DNA of 64,000 bases from Alphaproteobacteria bacterium (GTDB lineage: Bacteria; Pseudomonadota; Alphaproteobacteria; Thalassobaculales; Thalassobaculaceae): NCBI GenBank assembly GCA_022822665.1, contig JAJEAR010000029.1:1-64000 (forward strand). The letters run 5' to 3'. Made by a program: the position numbers and the translations under genes. Under the pieces are notes generated by a model. It was not told the DNA's origin. It saw nothing but the letters and a program-made list of their open reading frames with translations, and did not search any database. The stretch's first letter is position 1. Each line of letters opens with the position of its first letter. Of this stretch, positions 8,347 through 17,960 are shown piece by piece.

Positions 8347-10971
8347 ATGGCCGATTCCAGCTCGCGATCGGGCGAGGCCGCCAACCTTGCGGCGACCGTG
8401 GATACCGGGGGCCGTGCACCGACGGGATGGCAACGGCTGCTGATCCCGGTGCTGGCCTTCGTCTGGTCGCTGTTCCAGCTCTACAACGGATCGACCCTGC
8501 CGTTCGATCTCGCCGACTGGACCGGGCTCGGCTTCTTCGTGGTCACCGACTCCAAGGCCCGGCTGATCCACCTGTCCTTTGCCGGGCTGCTCGGCGCCTT
8601 CGCCTTCCCGCTCACCAGGCGCAGTCCGCGTGAACGCATCCCGATCTACGACTGGGTGCTCGGCCTGCTGCTGGTCGCATCCTGTCTCTACCTGATCGTC
8701 AACTTCTCCAACATCGCCAACCGCGCCGGGCTGCCGACCACGACCGACCTGGTCGTCTCCACCATCGGCATGGCGGTGCTGCTGCTGTCGGTCTACCGCG
8801 CCCTTGGCCTGCCGCTGGTCATCATCACCTCGGTGTTCCTCGCCTACGTCTTCTTCGGCGACGCCCGCTGGCTGCCCGACGCGATCCAGTGGAAGGGTGC
8901 CTCCTACGGCAAGGCCATGTGGCACTTCTGGATGCAGAACGAGGGCGTGTTCGGCGTGGCGCTCGGCGTGTCGGCCTCCATGATCTTCCTGTTCGTGCTG
9001 TTCGGCGCCATCCTGGAGAAGGCCGGCGCCGGCAACTACTTCATCAAGCTCGCCTTCGCGCTGCTCGGGCATTTTCGCGGCGGACCGGCCAAGGCGGCGG
9101 TGATGGCGTCGGCCCTGAGCGGGCTGTATTCCGGCTCGTCGATCGCGAACACGGTCACCACCGGGACCTTCACCATCCCGCTGATGAAACGCACCGGGCT
9201 CAGCGCCGAGAAGGCCGGCGCCGTCGAGGTCGCGTCCTCGAGCAACGGCCAGCTGACGCCCCCGGTCATGGGAGCGGCCGCGTTCCTGATCGCCGAGTTC
9301 ACCGGTGTTCCCTACACCGACCTGCTGCGCCACGCCGCGGTCCCGGCGCTGGTGAGCTACATCGCGCTTGTCTACATCGTGCACCTCGAGGCCCTGAAGC
9401 TGCAGCTGCGGGGCCTGCCGCGGCCGCCCGCCGTGCTGACCGCGGCCCGAAAGGCGATCGGCTTCCTGACCGGGTTCATCGTCATCGGGCTGATGTTCAC
9501 GGTGGTCTACTTCGTGGTGAACCTGGTCGGTGACGCGATGCCCGACCTGTCACTGCCGACAGTCGCCGCGATCGTGCTCTTCGCCTACCTGGTGCTGGTC
9601 CGCATCGCGGCCCGACATCCAGATCTCGAGGTCGACGACCCGGACGCGCCGATCGAGACCCTGCCACGCGCCGGCGATGTCGCGGTGACCGGTCTCTACT
9701 TCTTCCTGCCGATCATCGTGCTGATCTGGTGCATCCTGCCAACGCCGGAGAAACTGTCGCCGCGGCTGGCCGCGTTCTGGGCCGTGCTGCTGATGACCGT
9801 CATCGCCCTCACGCACAACCCCCTGAAGTCGTTCTTCCGGGGCGAGGGTTTTCACGCGGCCGCGTTCCGCCGCAGCCTGCTGGAATGGCGCGACGGCATG
9901 ATCGCCGGCGCCCGCAACATGACCGGGATCGCGATTGCGACCGGCGCCTCGGGGATCATCATCGGCACGGTCTCGCTCACCGGCGCCCACCAGGTGGTCG
10001 GGGCCTTCATCGAGGCGCTGTCCGGCGGCAACCTGATGCTGATGCTGATCCTGGTCGCGGTGATGAGCCTCATCCTCGGCATGGGACTGCCGACCACGGC
10101 GAACTACATCGTGGTCTCGTCCCTGATGGCGCCGGTAATCGTCGCGCTCGGCGCCAAGAGCGGGCTGATCGTCCCGCTGGTCGCCGTGCACCTGTTCGTC
10201 TTCTACTTCGGCATCCTTGCCGACGATACGCCGCCGGTCGGACTCGCGGCCTTCGCCGCCGCCGCCATCTCGCGCGGCGATCCGATCAAGACCGGCGTGC
10301 AGGGGTTCATGTACGACATTCGCACAGCCCTGCTGCCGTTCCTGTTCATCTTCAACACCGACCTGCTGCTGATTGACGTCACCCTGGCTAAGGCGGTGAT
10401 CGTGTTCATTGTCGCGGTCATTGCCATGATGCTGTTTGCGGCCGCAACCCAGGGGTACTTCTTTGCCCGCAACCGGTACTGGGAAACCGCCGCACTGCTG
10501 CTCATCGCCTTCACCCTGTTCCGCCCGGGTTTCTGGCTCGATCAGGTAGCGCCCGAGTTCGACGAGCGGCCGGGGACGGAGTTCGCGAGCCTGGTCGAGG
10601 CGCATTCACCTGGCGGCGAGCTGCTGATCACGGTTACCGGTCCGAACTTCAACAACCCCGACCAGGTCGATACCGTGACGCTCACCGTTCCGGTCGGCCA
10701 GGGTGCGGGGGCCGAAGAGCGGCTTGCCCGGACCGGCCTGCTGTACTTCGCCGAGGACGAGCGGATGGTGATGGAGGAACCGCTGCCGGGCAGCAGCTTC
10801 GAGTCCCTTTCACGCGACTTCGACTTCTATACCGATACCCCGGTGATCATCAGCGCGGTGAAGTTGCCCAACGACCGGATGCCGAAGGAAGTGTTCTACG
10901 CGCCGGCCGCGCTGCTGCTGTTACTGGTGATCCTGCTGCAGCGTCGCCGCAGCACCCAGCCCGCGTTCTGA
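8347..10971 (+). CDS. TRAP transporter large permease, fused DctQ-DctM (TAXI type) with DUF3394-like C-terminus
   Basis: An 874-residue inner-membrane protein. It combines the small and large TRAP membrane subunits in one chain, as expected for TAXI systems. After an N-terminal four-helix DctQ-like part (to about residue 190) comes the DctM part, with GLYSGSSIANTVTTGTFTIPLMKRTG near 260 and GLPTTANYIVVSSLMAPVIV near 580, both conserved in TRAP large subunits, and a long series of hydrophobic helices. A soluble C-terminal segment (about 710-860, ITVTGPNFNNPDQVDTV) precedes a final helix and resembles the DUF3394 extension of these permeases. It should couple solute uptake to sodium or proton gradients together with the gene at 7314. 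Confidence 0.93.
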   Translation: MADSSSRSGEAANLAATVDTGGRAPTGWQRLLIPVLAFVWSLFQLYNGSTLPFDLADWTGLGFFVVTDSKARLIHLSFAGLLGAFAFPLTRRSPRERIPIYDWVLGLLLVASCLYLIVNFSNIANRAGLPTTTDLVVSTIGMAVLLLSVYRALGLPLVIITSVFLAYVFFGDARWLPDAIQWKGASYGKAMWHFWMQNEGVFGVALGVSASMIFLFVLFGAILEKAGAGNYFIKLAFALLGHFRGGPAKAAVMASALSGLYSGSSIANTVTTGTFTIPLMKRTGLSAEKAGAVEVASSSNGQLTPPVMGAAAFLIAEFTGVPYTDLLRHAAVPALVSYIALVYIVHLEALKLQLRGLPRPPAVLTAARKAIGFLTGFIVIGLMFTVVYFVVNLVGDAMPDLSLPTVAAIVLFAYLVLVRIAARHPDLEVDDPDAPIETLPRAGDVAVTGLYFFLPIIVLIWCILPTPEKLSPRLAAFWAVLLMTVIALTHNPLKSFFRGEGFHAAAFRRSLLEWRDGMIAGARNMTGIAIATGASGIIIGTVSLTGAHQVVGAFIEALSGGNLMLMLILVAVMSLILGMGLPTTANYIVVSSLMAPVIVALGAKSGLIVPLVAVHLFVFYFGILADDTPPVGLAAFAAAAISRGDPIKTGVQGFMYDIRTALLPFLFIFNTDLLLIDVTLAKAVIVFIVAVIAMMLFAAATQGYFFARNRYWETAALLLIAFTLFRPGFWLDQVAPEFDERPGTEFASLVEAHSPGGELLITVTGPNFNNPDQVDTVTLTVPVGQGAGAEERLARTGLLYFAEDERMVMEEPLPGSSFESLSRDFDFYTDTPVIISAVKLPNDRMPKEVFYAPAALLLLLVILLQRRRSTQPAF

Positions 10972-11105
10972 CGGCCGCCATCCACGCTGACCCGGGGCAG
11001 AAGGTGCGCGCATCGATGTGCTCCCGCGGTTCCGGCTGGGAGCGGACCGGACAGCGCGGTGCGCGCGGGCCGGTTCCCGGAACCGGACTTCCGGGGAGTC
11101 GTGTG

Positions 11106-12119
11106 TCAGGAATGGTTGAACAGTGTGGATTGCACGGGCTGGCTCAGGATTTCCTTGCGGCGCCTGTTGACTGTTTCCAGGAAGGTGTCGCGATGCATCT
11201 TCCTGCCTGACCGCCGGCATTCGACGAGGCTGACGCGGACGATTTCGCCGCTGTTCCGCTCGTTCTTTCCGATCCACTTGCGATGGGTGCTGTAGATTTC
11301 GCTCTGGTGGCGAAGCAGCGTTTCGAACGCGGGGAGCGCTCCCGGCATCTGGTCCTTCAGCTTGCCGCACACGACCTCGGTGTAGAACTGGGCCAGGCCC
11401 TCGATGATCGCGATGTCGGTCGATGCGAACTCGTCCGTCGGCCAGGTGTGCCCGTCGATATCGGAACCCATGTGCGTGTATGCGTGCGCCAGTTCGTGCG
11501 CCAGCACGACGAAGGTCAGGGCTTCGACCGGAACCGAGTACAGCGCGGCATAGATCCCGATCGCCAGCCAGTAGATCCTGACCTCCGAATCCTTGTAGAA
11601 ATATGCCCCGAGCACGTCCTCGTTGATCTCGCCGAGAGCCGTGCCCAGCTCATGTTTCTCGAGCAGTTTCAGCCATGATTCGGCGGTTTCCCGGACGCGC
11701 CTGATCTCCTGGGGCCCGGCGGTCCCGCCGTCACCGGAACCCGCACCGGTCACGTTGTTCCACTCGGACTCCATGAACCGGGTGCCGCCGACCACGTCTT
11801 TCAGCAGCGAGCGGTTCAACGCCACGAGCGCCAGGGCATCGGTGTGCTCGAGCTTCTCGGACAGCGGTGCGGGCAGGCCGTCCACGACACGCACGGAAAC
11901 CTGGCGACCCCGGAGCTGAAAGCCGATCTCCGACGTCAGCTGGTTCCTGATCCTCTGGTTCCACAGGCGCACGGTCTGACCGACGCTATCGGCGGACCGG
12001 GGAGCGACGCGGTTGACCGCATCGTGCCAGTGACGGTTGGCGTAGACTGCTTCGGCCTGCCTGGCCGATCTCGCGTAGTGCCGTTCCGGCGCTCCCCACC
12101 CTTGGACATCCCTGTTCAT
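11106..12119 (-). CDS. Putative zinc metallopeptidase (HExxH), orphan
   Basis: A 337-residue predicted soluble protein with a gluzincin-like zinc site. HELAH spans residues 208-212 within FVVLAHELAHAYTHMG, and a downstream IIEGLAQFYTEVV at about 238-250 supplies a likely third zinc ligand, Glu240. The N-terminal 140 residues have no family I recognise, and the C-terminal 70 are basic. No signal peptide is seen, so it may act in the cytoplasm. It stands alone: the 3' end converges on the TRAP permease gene and the nearest upstream gene lies 246 bases away. Two copies of a 35-base repeat lie directly upstream of its start. ATG 12119 follows GGGGAAG. The target is unknown. Confidence 0.7.
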   Translation of the reverse strand: MNRDVQGWGAPERHYARSARQAEAVYANRHWHDAVNRVAPRSADSVGQTVRLWNQRIRNQLTSEIGFQLRGRQVSVRVVDGLPAPLSEKLEHTDALALVALNRSLLKDVVGGTRFMESEWNNVTGAGSGDGGTAGPQEIRRVRETAESWLKLLEKHELGTALGEINEDVLGAYFYKDSEVRIYWLAIGIYAALYSVPVEALTFVVLAHELAHAYTHMGSDIDGHTWPTDEFASTDIAIIEGLAQFYTEVVCGKLKDQMPGALPAFETLLRHQSEIYSTHRKWIGKNERNSGEIVRVSLVECRRSGRKMHRDTFLETVNRRRKEILSQPVQSTLFNHS

Positions 12120-12129
12120 GAACTTCCCC

Positions 12130-12229
12130 GTTCGAGTATCCGGCGCGTATCCCGCGGTTGCCGGCGACGGCGGGTACGCGCGTCAACCTCGCGGGTTCGA
12201 GTATCCGGATCGTATCCTACGGTTTCCGG
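12130..12229. repeat. Pair of 35-base direct repeats with internal GTATCC motifs
   Basis: Copies at about 12130-12164 and 12195-12229 both read GTTCGAGTATCCGG, two variable bases, CGTATCC, two variable bases, CGGTT, one variable base, CCGG (30 of 35 identical). Start-to-start spacing is 65 bases. Each copy carries GTATCC twice, so four iteron-like motifs sit between 11 and 110 bases upstream of the metallopeptidase ATG. A regulatory site or short mobile repeat are both possible. Confidence 0.6.
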
Positions 12230-12365
12230 AGGGTGCGGTGAAGCCGCGGTCATGTCCGGCGATCGGCAAGACGCATCCGTCCCGCCGGCAGACGCTTTAC
12301 CACCCTGCCCGATACCACGGACGACTGCCGCCATTGCCCGCAGCGCGTCCGCGCCGCCGGCCCTG

Positions 12366-13451
12366 CTACATCCGCGCCATCACCTGTTCGGCAAAGGTCC
12401 GAAGATTGCGTCGCGCCGGGCCCATGGCCGGAAGCAGGGCGACCTCCGCGAGCCCCATCGCCTCGCGTTCGCGCAGGGTGGCGATGATCTGGTCCGCGGT
12501 GCCGACGAGACCGCCGGTTGCCCGGATCAGCTCGGCGGTCACGAACCGGCGTTCCTCCGGAACGACCCAGGCGCAGTGACCGAGGTGGACCTGCTGGTAG
12601 CGCTTGTGCGGCGGTGTGTGCATCCGTTCGGTAAACGCGAGGTACTCCTGCCACAGGTTCTGGCAGCTGCGGGCGACCGTGCTGGTATCGCCGTTCCTGC
12701 GGTAAAGTTCCCACCAGTAGTGCAGGCTGGCCACCGCCATCGATCCGATCTCGTCGATGACACGGTCGGAGGTGACGCTCTCGCCCGGCTCCAGCACGCA
12801 GGCATAGGTGAGTGCGGCGGTGTGGAAGTTCCCGGGCAGTGTGCGGCCCGCCGCTTCGGCACCCTCCCCGATCCGCTGCAGGCTGTCGCGCAGCAGTGCC
12901 CGGCTCTGGTTGAAGGAACAGACCCGTCCGTCGCCGTAGGCGCCCGCGACCTCGAGAGCGCGCGGGCCATCGGCCGCGACGTATATCGGAACCGGTTCCT
13001 CGAGGTTCACGAACCCGGCGCGGGGATGCAGAAACCGGATCTCGCGACTCTCGCCTCCGTCCGGGGCATAGTTGACCTCCCCGCCATGAAGCAGGCCGCG
13101 GACCACCCGGGCATACTCGCGAAACCGGCGGGCACCCATCGGAGCCTGGCCCATGACCCGCATCGCGGTGTGACCGGTCCCCAGGGCAAGGAAGGTCCGT
13201 CCCGGCGCGAGCTGGTTGATGCTGGCGATCGAGTGAGCGGTGACCGGCGCAAGCCTGGTCGGTGCGATCGCGACACCGGTGCCCAGCCGGATCCGAGAGG
13301 TATGCGCCGCGGCCAGCGCGAGCACGGCGTAGCAGTCCGAGTACAGCATCTGCGAATCGGGTACCCACGCACTGTCGTAGCCAAGCGCCTCGAGTTCCGG
13401 GATGAGACGCCAGTCGGAGATGCGCGGGACGACCATGGCTCCGAACTTCAT
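12366..13451 (-). CDS. LLM-class flavin/F420-dependent oxidoreductase (bacterial luciferase-like)
   Basis: A 361-residue TIM-barrel oxidoreductase of the luciferase-like superfamily (5,10-methylenetetrahydromethanopterin reductase-like branch). Signatures are ALGYDSAWVPDSQMLYSDCYAVLALAA near residue 25 and IRLGTGVAIAPTRLAPVTAHSIASI near 55, then LALGTGHTAMRVMG and IYVAADGPRALEVAGAYGDG near 180. It is the last gene of a minus-strand operon: its ATG overlaps the acyl-CoA synthetase stop by four bases (13448-13451), indicating translational coupling. Within a CoA-thioester operon it probably oxidises the substrate or an acyl-CoA product. Whether FMN or F420 is used cannot be told. Confidence 0.85.
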   Translation of the reverse strand: MKFGAMVVPRISDWRLIPELEALGYDSAWVPDSQMLYSDCYAVLALAAAHTSRIRLGTGVAIAPTRLAPVTAHSIASINQLAPGRTFLALGTGHTAMRVMGQAPMGARRFREYARVVRGLLHGGEVNYAPDGGESREIRFLHPRAGFVNLEEPVPIYVAADGPRALEVAGAYGDGRVCSFNQSRALLRDSLQRIGEGAEAAGRTLPGNFHTAALTYACVLEPGESVTSDRVIDEIGSMAVASLHYWWELYRRNGDTSTVARSCQNLWQEYLAFTERMHTPPHKRYQQVHLGHCAWVVPEERRFVTAELIRATGGLVGTADQIIATLREREAMGLAEVALLPAMGPARRNLRTFAEQVMARM

Positions 13452-15070
13452 GGCACGCTCCCTTCGAGGCGCCGGGCGTCGCTTCGCAGTTCCTCCTTGC
13501 GGATCTTTCCGGATTCGGTCATCGGGAACCCGTCGACGAACACCACGTGACGCGGGATCTTGAAACTGGCGATCACTCCGCGGCAGATCCCGATCACGTC
13601 CCCGGCCTCGAGCCGGCAGCCGGGCTCCCGCTGCACGTAGGCGACCGGAACCTCACCGAGTTCCTGGTCGGGACATCCGACCACCGCAACCTGGTGCACC
13701 CGCACATCCTCCAGCAGCAGTCCCTCGGTCTCCATCGGGTCCACGTTCTCGCCGCCCACCTTCAGCATGTCGCGGTGGCGTCCGAGGAACCGGATGTAGC
13801 CATCGGCCAGCCAGACCGCGGTGTCACCGGTCCTGAACCAGCCGCCCTCGGCGAAACTCGCCGCGGTTTCCTCCGGCTTGCGGTAGTAGCCGAGCATCAT
13901 GGAGCGGCCCCGCACCTGCAACTCGCCCGGCCTGCCGGGTTCGCAGGGAGTGCCACGTTCCGGGTCGACGATCCGCACCTCGTAGCCGAGGCCCGGGTAT
14001 CCCGAACTCTCGCAGCGCCGCGTCTCGTCGTCATCCAGCGAGCACAGCGCGACCCCGATCCAGGTCTCGGTCATGCCGAAGCCCGACAGGTTGACGATGG
14101 GGGCAAGCGCGCGCGCACCGCGACGCACCACCGGGGTCGCACTCAGCATTCCCGCCGCGAAGATCCCGGTCCTCAGGCTCGACAGGTCCCGCGGCCTCGC
14201 CTCCTGCGCCTCGGCGAGCCCCTTCATGTGTGCCTCGAACCCGTGGATGACCGTGACCCGGTGCCGTTCGATCAGGTTGAGACAGTGTTCGGGCTCGAAC
14301 CCGCGGGTCACGATGTGCCGGGCGCCGGTCACCACCGACATCAGCATGGCTTCGGAAAACGCGAACGCGTGGAACAACGGCAGGTAGTCGAGGATGATGT
14401 CGGACGCGGTCATTCCCATCCGGTACGCCCGCTCCTCGACGTTGCGGACGAGCCCGTGCGCGTGCACCACTCCCTTCGGGGTCCCGGTGGTCCCCGAGGT
14501 GTACATGATGAAGGCAGGCGCGTCCGGATCGACCGCCGCCGCACGTGCTTCGATCGCGGTCCGGCCCACATCCGCAGGATCGATGTCGTCCCAGGCGATG
14601 GTTCCCGGCAAGGCGGTGTCGGTCAGCACGACGTGGCGGAGTGCCGGAAAGTCCGGGTCGGCGACCGGCTCCGCAGACCGGGGCAGGCGCACGACCTCGC
14701 GGATCAGCGCCATGTAGTCGATGGGCCCGGACCGTGATTCGGCGATCAGGTACGCACTGTCCGACTGTGCGAGCACGTAGGCCATGTCCCTCGCCCGGAA
14801 CCGGGTGTTGAGCGGTACAAGGACACCGCCAATCCGGAACACTGCGAAGGCGATGAGCACCCAATCGGCACTGTTGCCCAGCCACAGCGCGACGTGATCG
14901 CCCGGGCGGACGCCGATCGCCACCAGGCGGCGCGCGGCATCGTCGACGCCGGCCGCCGCACCCGCCCAGTCGTACGTCCTGTCCCGGTCCTGCAGCGCGG
15001 GCGCCCCGGGGGTCCGGGCGGCCCGGTCATGGACCAGATCGCCGTAGCGCGGTCGCCCCGCAGCACTCAT
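13448..15070 (-). CDS. AMP-forming acyl-CoA synthetase/ligase (ANL superfamily)
   Basis: A 540-residue adenylate-forming ligase that activates a carboxylic acid to its acyl-CoA. Core motifs are FIMYTSGTTGTPKGVVHAHG near residue 165 (P-loop A3), GFGMTETWIG near 300 (A5), WFRTGDTAVWLADGYIRFLGRHRDMLKVGGENVDP near 395-430 (A7/A8 hinge), and a C-terminal lysine in PMTESGKIRKEEL near 520. The start at ATG 15070 overlaps the CoA-transferase stop by four bases. The longer upstream open frame lies over that gene and is rejected. Flanking genes, a CoA-transferase and an LLM oxidoreductase, suggest an organic-acid degradation operon. Substrate unknown. Confidence 0.9.
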   Translation of the reverse strand: MSAAGRPRYGDLVHDRAARTPGAPALQDRDRTYDWAGAAAGVDDAARRLVAIGVRPGDHVALWLGNSADWVLIAFAVFRIGGVLVPLNTRFRARDMAYVLAQSDSAYLIAESRSGPIDYMALIREVVRLPRSAEPVADPDFPALRHVVLTDTALPGTIAWDDIDPADVGRTAIEARAAAVDPDAPAFIMYTSGTTGTPKGVVHAHGLVRNVEERAYRMGMTASDIILDYLPLFHAFAFSEAMLMSVVTGARHIVTRGFEPEHCLNLIERHRVTVIHGFEAHMKGLAEAQEARPRDLSSLRTGIFAAGMLSATPVVRRGARALAPIVNLSGFGMTETWIGVALCSLDDDETRRCESSGYPGLGYEVRIVDPERGTPCEPGRPGELQVRGRSMMLGYYRKPEETAASFAEGGWFRTGDTAVWLADGYIRFLGRHRDMLKVGGENVDPMETEGLLLEDVRVHQVAVVGCPDQELGEVPVAYVQREPGCRLEAGDVIGICRGVIASFKIPRHVVFVDGFPMTESGKIRKEELRSDARRLEGSVP

Positions 15071-16287
15071 GGGTCCGGCTGACCGACGATACCCTCGGCC
15101 ACGAGGCTGTCGATCCGGCCTTCGTCCAGCCCGAGTTCCCCGAGGATCTCCCGGCTGTGCTGTCCGAGTAGCGGCGGCGGCCGGGATGCCTCGGGCCCGT
15201 CGACCGAGGCAACGTAGGGCGCCCCGACCAGGGTGAGCGGTCCGTCGACCCCCGGGGGACTGTCCAGCCGGGTGAGGATGTTGCGGTGTTCGAGCTGCGC
15301 CATCCCGCACAGGTCGGTGAGCGAGTTGATCCGCGCGACCGGCACGCCGCGGCGCGCAAGCCGCTGCTCCCAGTTCTCCGCGGTATCCCGGGCCAGCGCC
15401 TCGATCACCGCGGAACGCACCAGGGTCCGGTTCTCGCGCCGTGCCTGGGGTGTTGCGCAGCGCGGATCATCGAGCAGAGCGTCGATGCCGAGTTCCTCGA
15501 ACATGCCGCGGATGTGATGCGGCATCAGAGCGGCGGACGCCAGCATCCCGTAGCCGGTGGGGAAGCTGTCGGCGGTCGGTGCTCCCGTCGCCGACTGGTT
15601 TCCGAGCCGCTGGTCCGGCGTTCCGTCGATCATCGCCCGGCTGAATCCGGCCGCCTGCAGCGTCATCGCCGCATCAAGCATGGCGACGTCGACCATCTGG
15701 CCTTCCCCGGTCCGCTCCCGGCGCATCAGCGCCGCGGTCATGGCAAAGGCGGCCGACATACCCGTCATCATGTCCACCGCGAAGTACCCGGTGCGCAGCG
15801 GACCACTGTCGGGGGTGCCGTTGTTGGCCATCATGCCGGAGGCTGCCTGGATCGCGCCGTCATAGGCCGGGTCGGCGGAACGCGGTCCCTCGAGTCCGAA
15901 GCCGGTGATCGCGGTACAGACAATGTCGGGCCTGATGGCGCGAACCGTCTCGTAGTCGAGACCGAGCCGCTCGACCACACCTGCCCGGAAGTTGTGAAGG
16001 AGACCATCGGCGCCGCGCAGCAGCTCGGCCAAGACCTCGCGGCCCTGCGGTGACTTCAGGTCGAGCGCCAGGCTGCGCTTGCCCATGTTCATGGCCAGGA
16101 ACCCGGCGCTCAGGCCGATGTCGGCATGGCGGCCCGGTATCACCCGGCTTCGCATCTGGTCGCCGGTTTCCGGGGGCTCGATCTTGATGATATCGGCCCC
16201 GAGCAGGGCAAGCTGCTGGGCGCAGAAGGGTCCCGCGAGCACCTGGGTGAAGTCGAGAATCCGAAGACCTTCCAGCGCCCGCGCCAT
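15067..16287 (-). CDS. Class III CoA-transferase (CaiB/BaiF family)
   Basis: A 406-residue formyl-CoA transferase-like protein. The N-terminal LRILDFTQVLAGPFCAQQLALLGADIIKIE, followed by KSLALDLKS-type sequence (KRSLALDLKSPQGRE), is typical. The catalytic aspartate is in the segment RTGYFAVDMMTGMSAAFAM near residue 175. It also carries EGQMVDVAMLDAAM. These enzymes move CoA between carboxylates. It is the first gene of a three-gene minus-strand operon with four-base overlaps and is divergent (183 bases apart) from another family III transferase gene. ATG 16287 was chosen because upstream extensions overlap the divergent gene. Confidence 0.92.
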   Translation of the reverse strand: MARALEGLRILDFTQVLAGPFCAQQLALLGADIIKIEPPETGDQMRSRVIPGRHADIGLSAGFLAMNMGKRSLALDLKSPQGREVLAELLRGADGLLHNFRAGVVERLGLDYETVRAIRPDIVCTAITGFGLEGPRSADPAYDGAIQAASGMMANNGTPDSGPLRTGYFAVDMMTGMSAAFAMTAALMRRERTGEGQMVDVAMLDAAMTLQAAGFSRAMIDGTPDQRLGNQSATGAPTADSFPTGYGMLASAALMPHHIRGMFEELGIDALLDDPRCATPQARRENRTLVRSAVIEALARDTAENWEQRLARRGVPVARINSLTDLCGMAQLEHRNILTRLDSPPGVDGPLTLVGAPYVASVDGPEASRPPPLLGQHSREILGELGLDEGRIDSLVAEGIVGQPDP

Positions 16288-16470
16288 TGCCGTGCTCCCC
16301 TCCCCTGCCGTGCCGGGATCTTTCGGCACCGCGGGTCGCGCGGTCAAGCGCCGACTGCGGGGCGTCACCCGTGAACCGCGGGCATGACAGTGATGGCGCA
16401 CAGGCTCTTGAACCTGCCCGCGTCCTTGGTCACCTTGGGGCCCCGCAAAGCCCCATCGAGGAAACCTCCC

Positions 16471-17721
16471 ATGCCCGGCCCGCTGCACGGATATCGCGTC
16501 ATCGACATGACCAGCGTCGTCTCCGGTCCGCTCGCGACGATGATGCTGGCGGACCAGGGAGCCGAGGTGATCAAGATCGAGAACCCGCAGGGTGGGGATT
16601 TTACGCGGGCCATGTCCAACCGCCGCGGCGGTTTCTCGGCCTCCTTCCTGAACAACAACCGCTCCAAGCGGTCGGTGGCGATCAATACCAAGGATCCGCG
16701 CGGAATGGAGATCGTCCGCAGCCTGATCGCCGGTGCCGATGTCCTGGTCCAGAACATGCGGCCGGGTGTGATGGAACGCATGGGTCTCGGCGAGGAGACA
16801 GTCCGCGCCATCCGCTCCGACATCATCTACGTCTCGATCAGCGGGTTCGGTGATCAGGGTCCCTACGCGGGCCGCCCGGTCTACGACCCGCTGGTACAGG
16901 CGCTGTCCGGTCTCACGACAATCCAGGGCGGTTCCGACACCGCCCGTCCGCGGCTGGTGCGCACGATCGTGCCCGACAAGCTGACCGGCGTCGTCGGCGC
17001 ACAGGCCATCACCGCGGCACTGCTGGCGCGCGAACGGACCGGCGAGGGCCAGCACGTGCGCCTCTCGATGCTCGACAGCGTGATCAGTTTCCTGTGGCAT
17101 TCCGACATGGGCAGCCAGACCTTCGTCGGCGACGAGTTCCCGCAGGAGCTGGCCCAGAGTTTCATCGACCTGATCTACGAGACCGTTGACGGCTACATCA
17201 GTGTGGCGGTCAACACCGACCGGCAGTGGTCAAACCTGGCTCACGCTCTCGGTCACCCCGAGTGGCTCAGTGACCCGAGGTTCGCCACCCCCGCAGACCG
17301 CCACCGCAACATCGATGCGCGCCTTTCGCTGACCCAGGAGGTGCTGCGGACCCGGACAGGCGCCGAATGGCTGCAGATTCTGGACGCTGCCGACGTTCCG
17401 TGCGCCCCGATCCTTCGGCGCCGCGACGTCGCGAACCACCCGCAGGTTATCGCCAACGGTACCGTAGCCGAGTATCCGCATCCGCAGGCCGGAACGCTCC
17501 GCCAGGCGCGTCCGGCGGCGCGGTTCTCGGGAACGCCACACTCCATCTCGCGGGGCGCGCCGGCGCTCGGAGAGTACACGGCCGAGGTGCTCTCCGGTCT
17601 CGGCTACGAGGGGGACCAGATCACCGCGCTTGCACGTGACGGGGTGATCGGACTCGACGGGTCCGGCAACGAAACCGACGACGCGGACATCCCGGCACCT
17701 CCGGAGACAGCCATCGTGTAA
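16471..17721 (+). CDS. Class III CoA-transferase (CaiB/BaiF family)
   Basis: A 416-residue CaiB/BaiF family protein paralogous to the divergently encoded one at 15067-16287. The N-terminus GYRVIDMTSVVSGPLATMMLADQGAEVIKIEN and KRSVAINTKDPRG are family-typical. The likely catalytic aspartate region is VRTIVPDKLTGVVGAQAI near residue 170, followed by EGQHVRLSMLDSVI. ATG 16471 is preferred over ATG 16384, whose extension looks unconserved. A glutathione transferase gene follows after 240 bases. The divergent layout with a second transferase and an acyl-CoA ligase suggests that the intergenic region 16288-16470 controls a shared catabolic function. Confidence 0.92.
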   Translation: MPGPLHGYRVIDMTSVVSGPLATMMLADQGAEVIKIENPQGGDFTRAMSNRRGGFSASFLNNNRSKRSVAINTKDPRGMEIVRSLIAGADVLVQNMRPGVMERMGLGEETVRAIRSDIIYVSISGFGDQGPYAGRPVYDPLVQALSGLTTIQGGSDTARPRLVRTIVPDKLTGVVGAQAITAALLARERTGEGQHVRLSMLDSVISFLWHSDMGSQTFVGDEFPQELAQSFIDLIYETVDGYISVAVNTDRQWSNLAHALGHPEWLSDPRFATPADRHRNIDARLSLTQEVLRTRTGAEWLQILDAADVPCAPILRRRDVANHPQVIANGTVAEYPHPQAGTLRQARPAARFSGTPHSISRGAPALGEYTAEVLSGLGYEGDQITALARDGVIGLDGSGNETDDADIPAPPETAIV

Positions 17722-17960
17722 AGCACCGGGCTTGACGAGTTCCAGTTGTGCACCCGCGGCACGCCGGGCGCCGGGCGAAGTCGGCAGCCTGGTTACCAGG
17801 ATCCGCCGCACGGCAGTTCGGGTCTGCCGCTTCCGGCCCAACAGGTTTGCGGCTCGGCGACATCGCAGGTGCATTGCGGCACTCGAGCGGGTACACAGGC
17901 GGCATCGGCGTTACACGATCTGGAACGCCACCCGGTGCAACCAATCCGAACGGAACGCCG

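Noticed and set aside
12130..12229. 35-base repeats considered as a CRISPR remnant
   Set aside because: Only two imperfect copies, 65-base period, no leader or cas genes.
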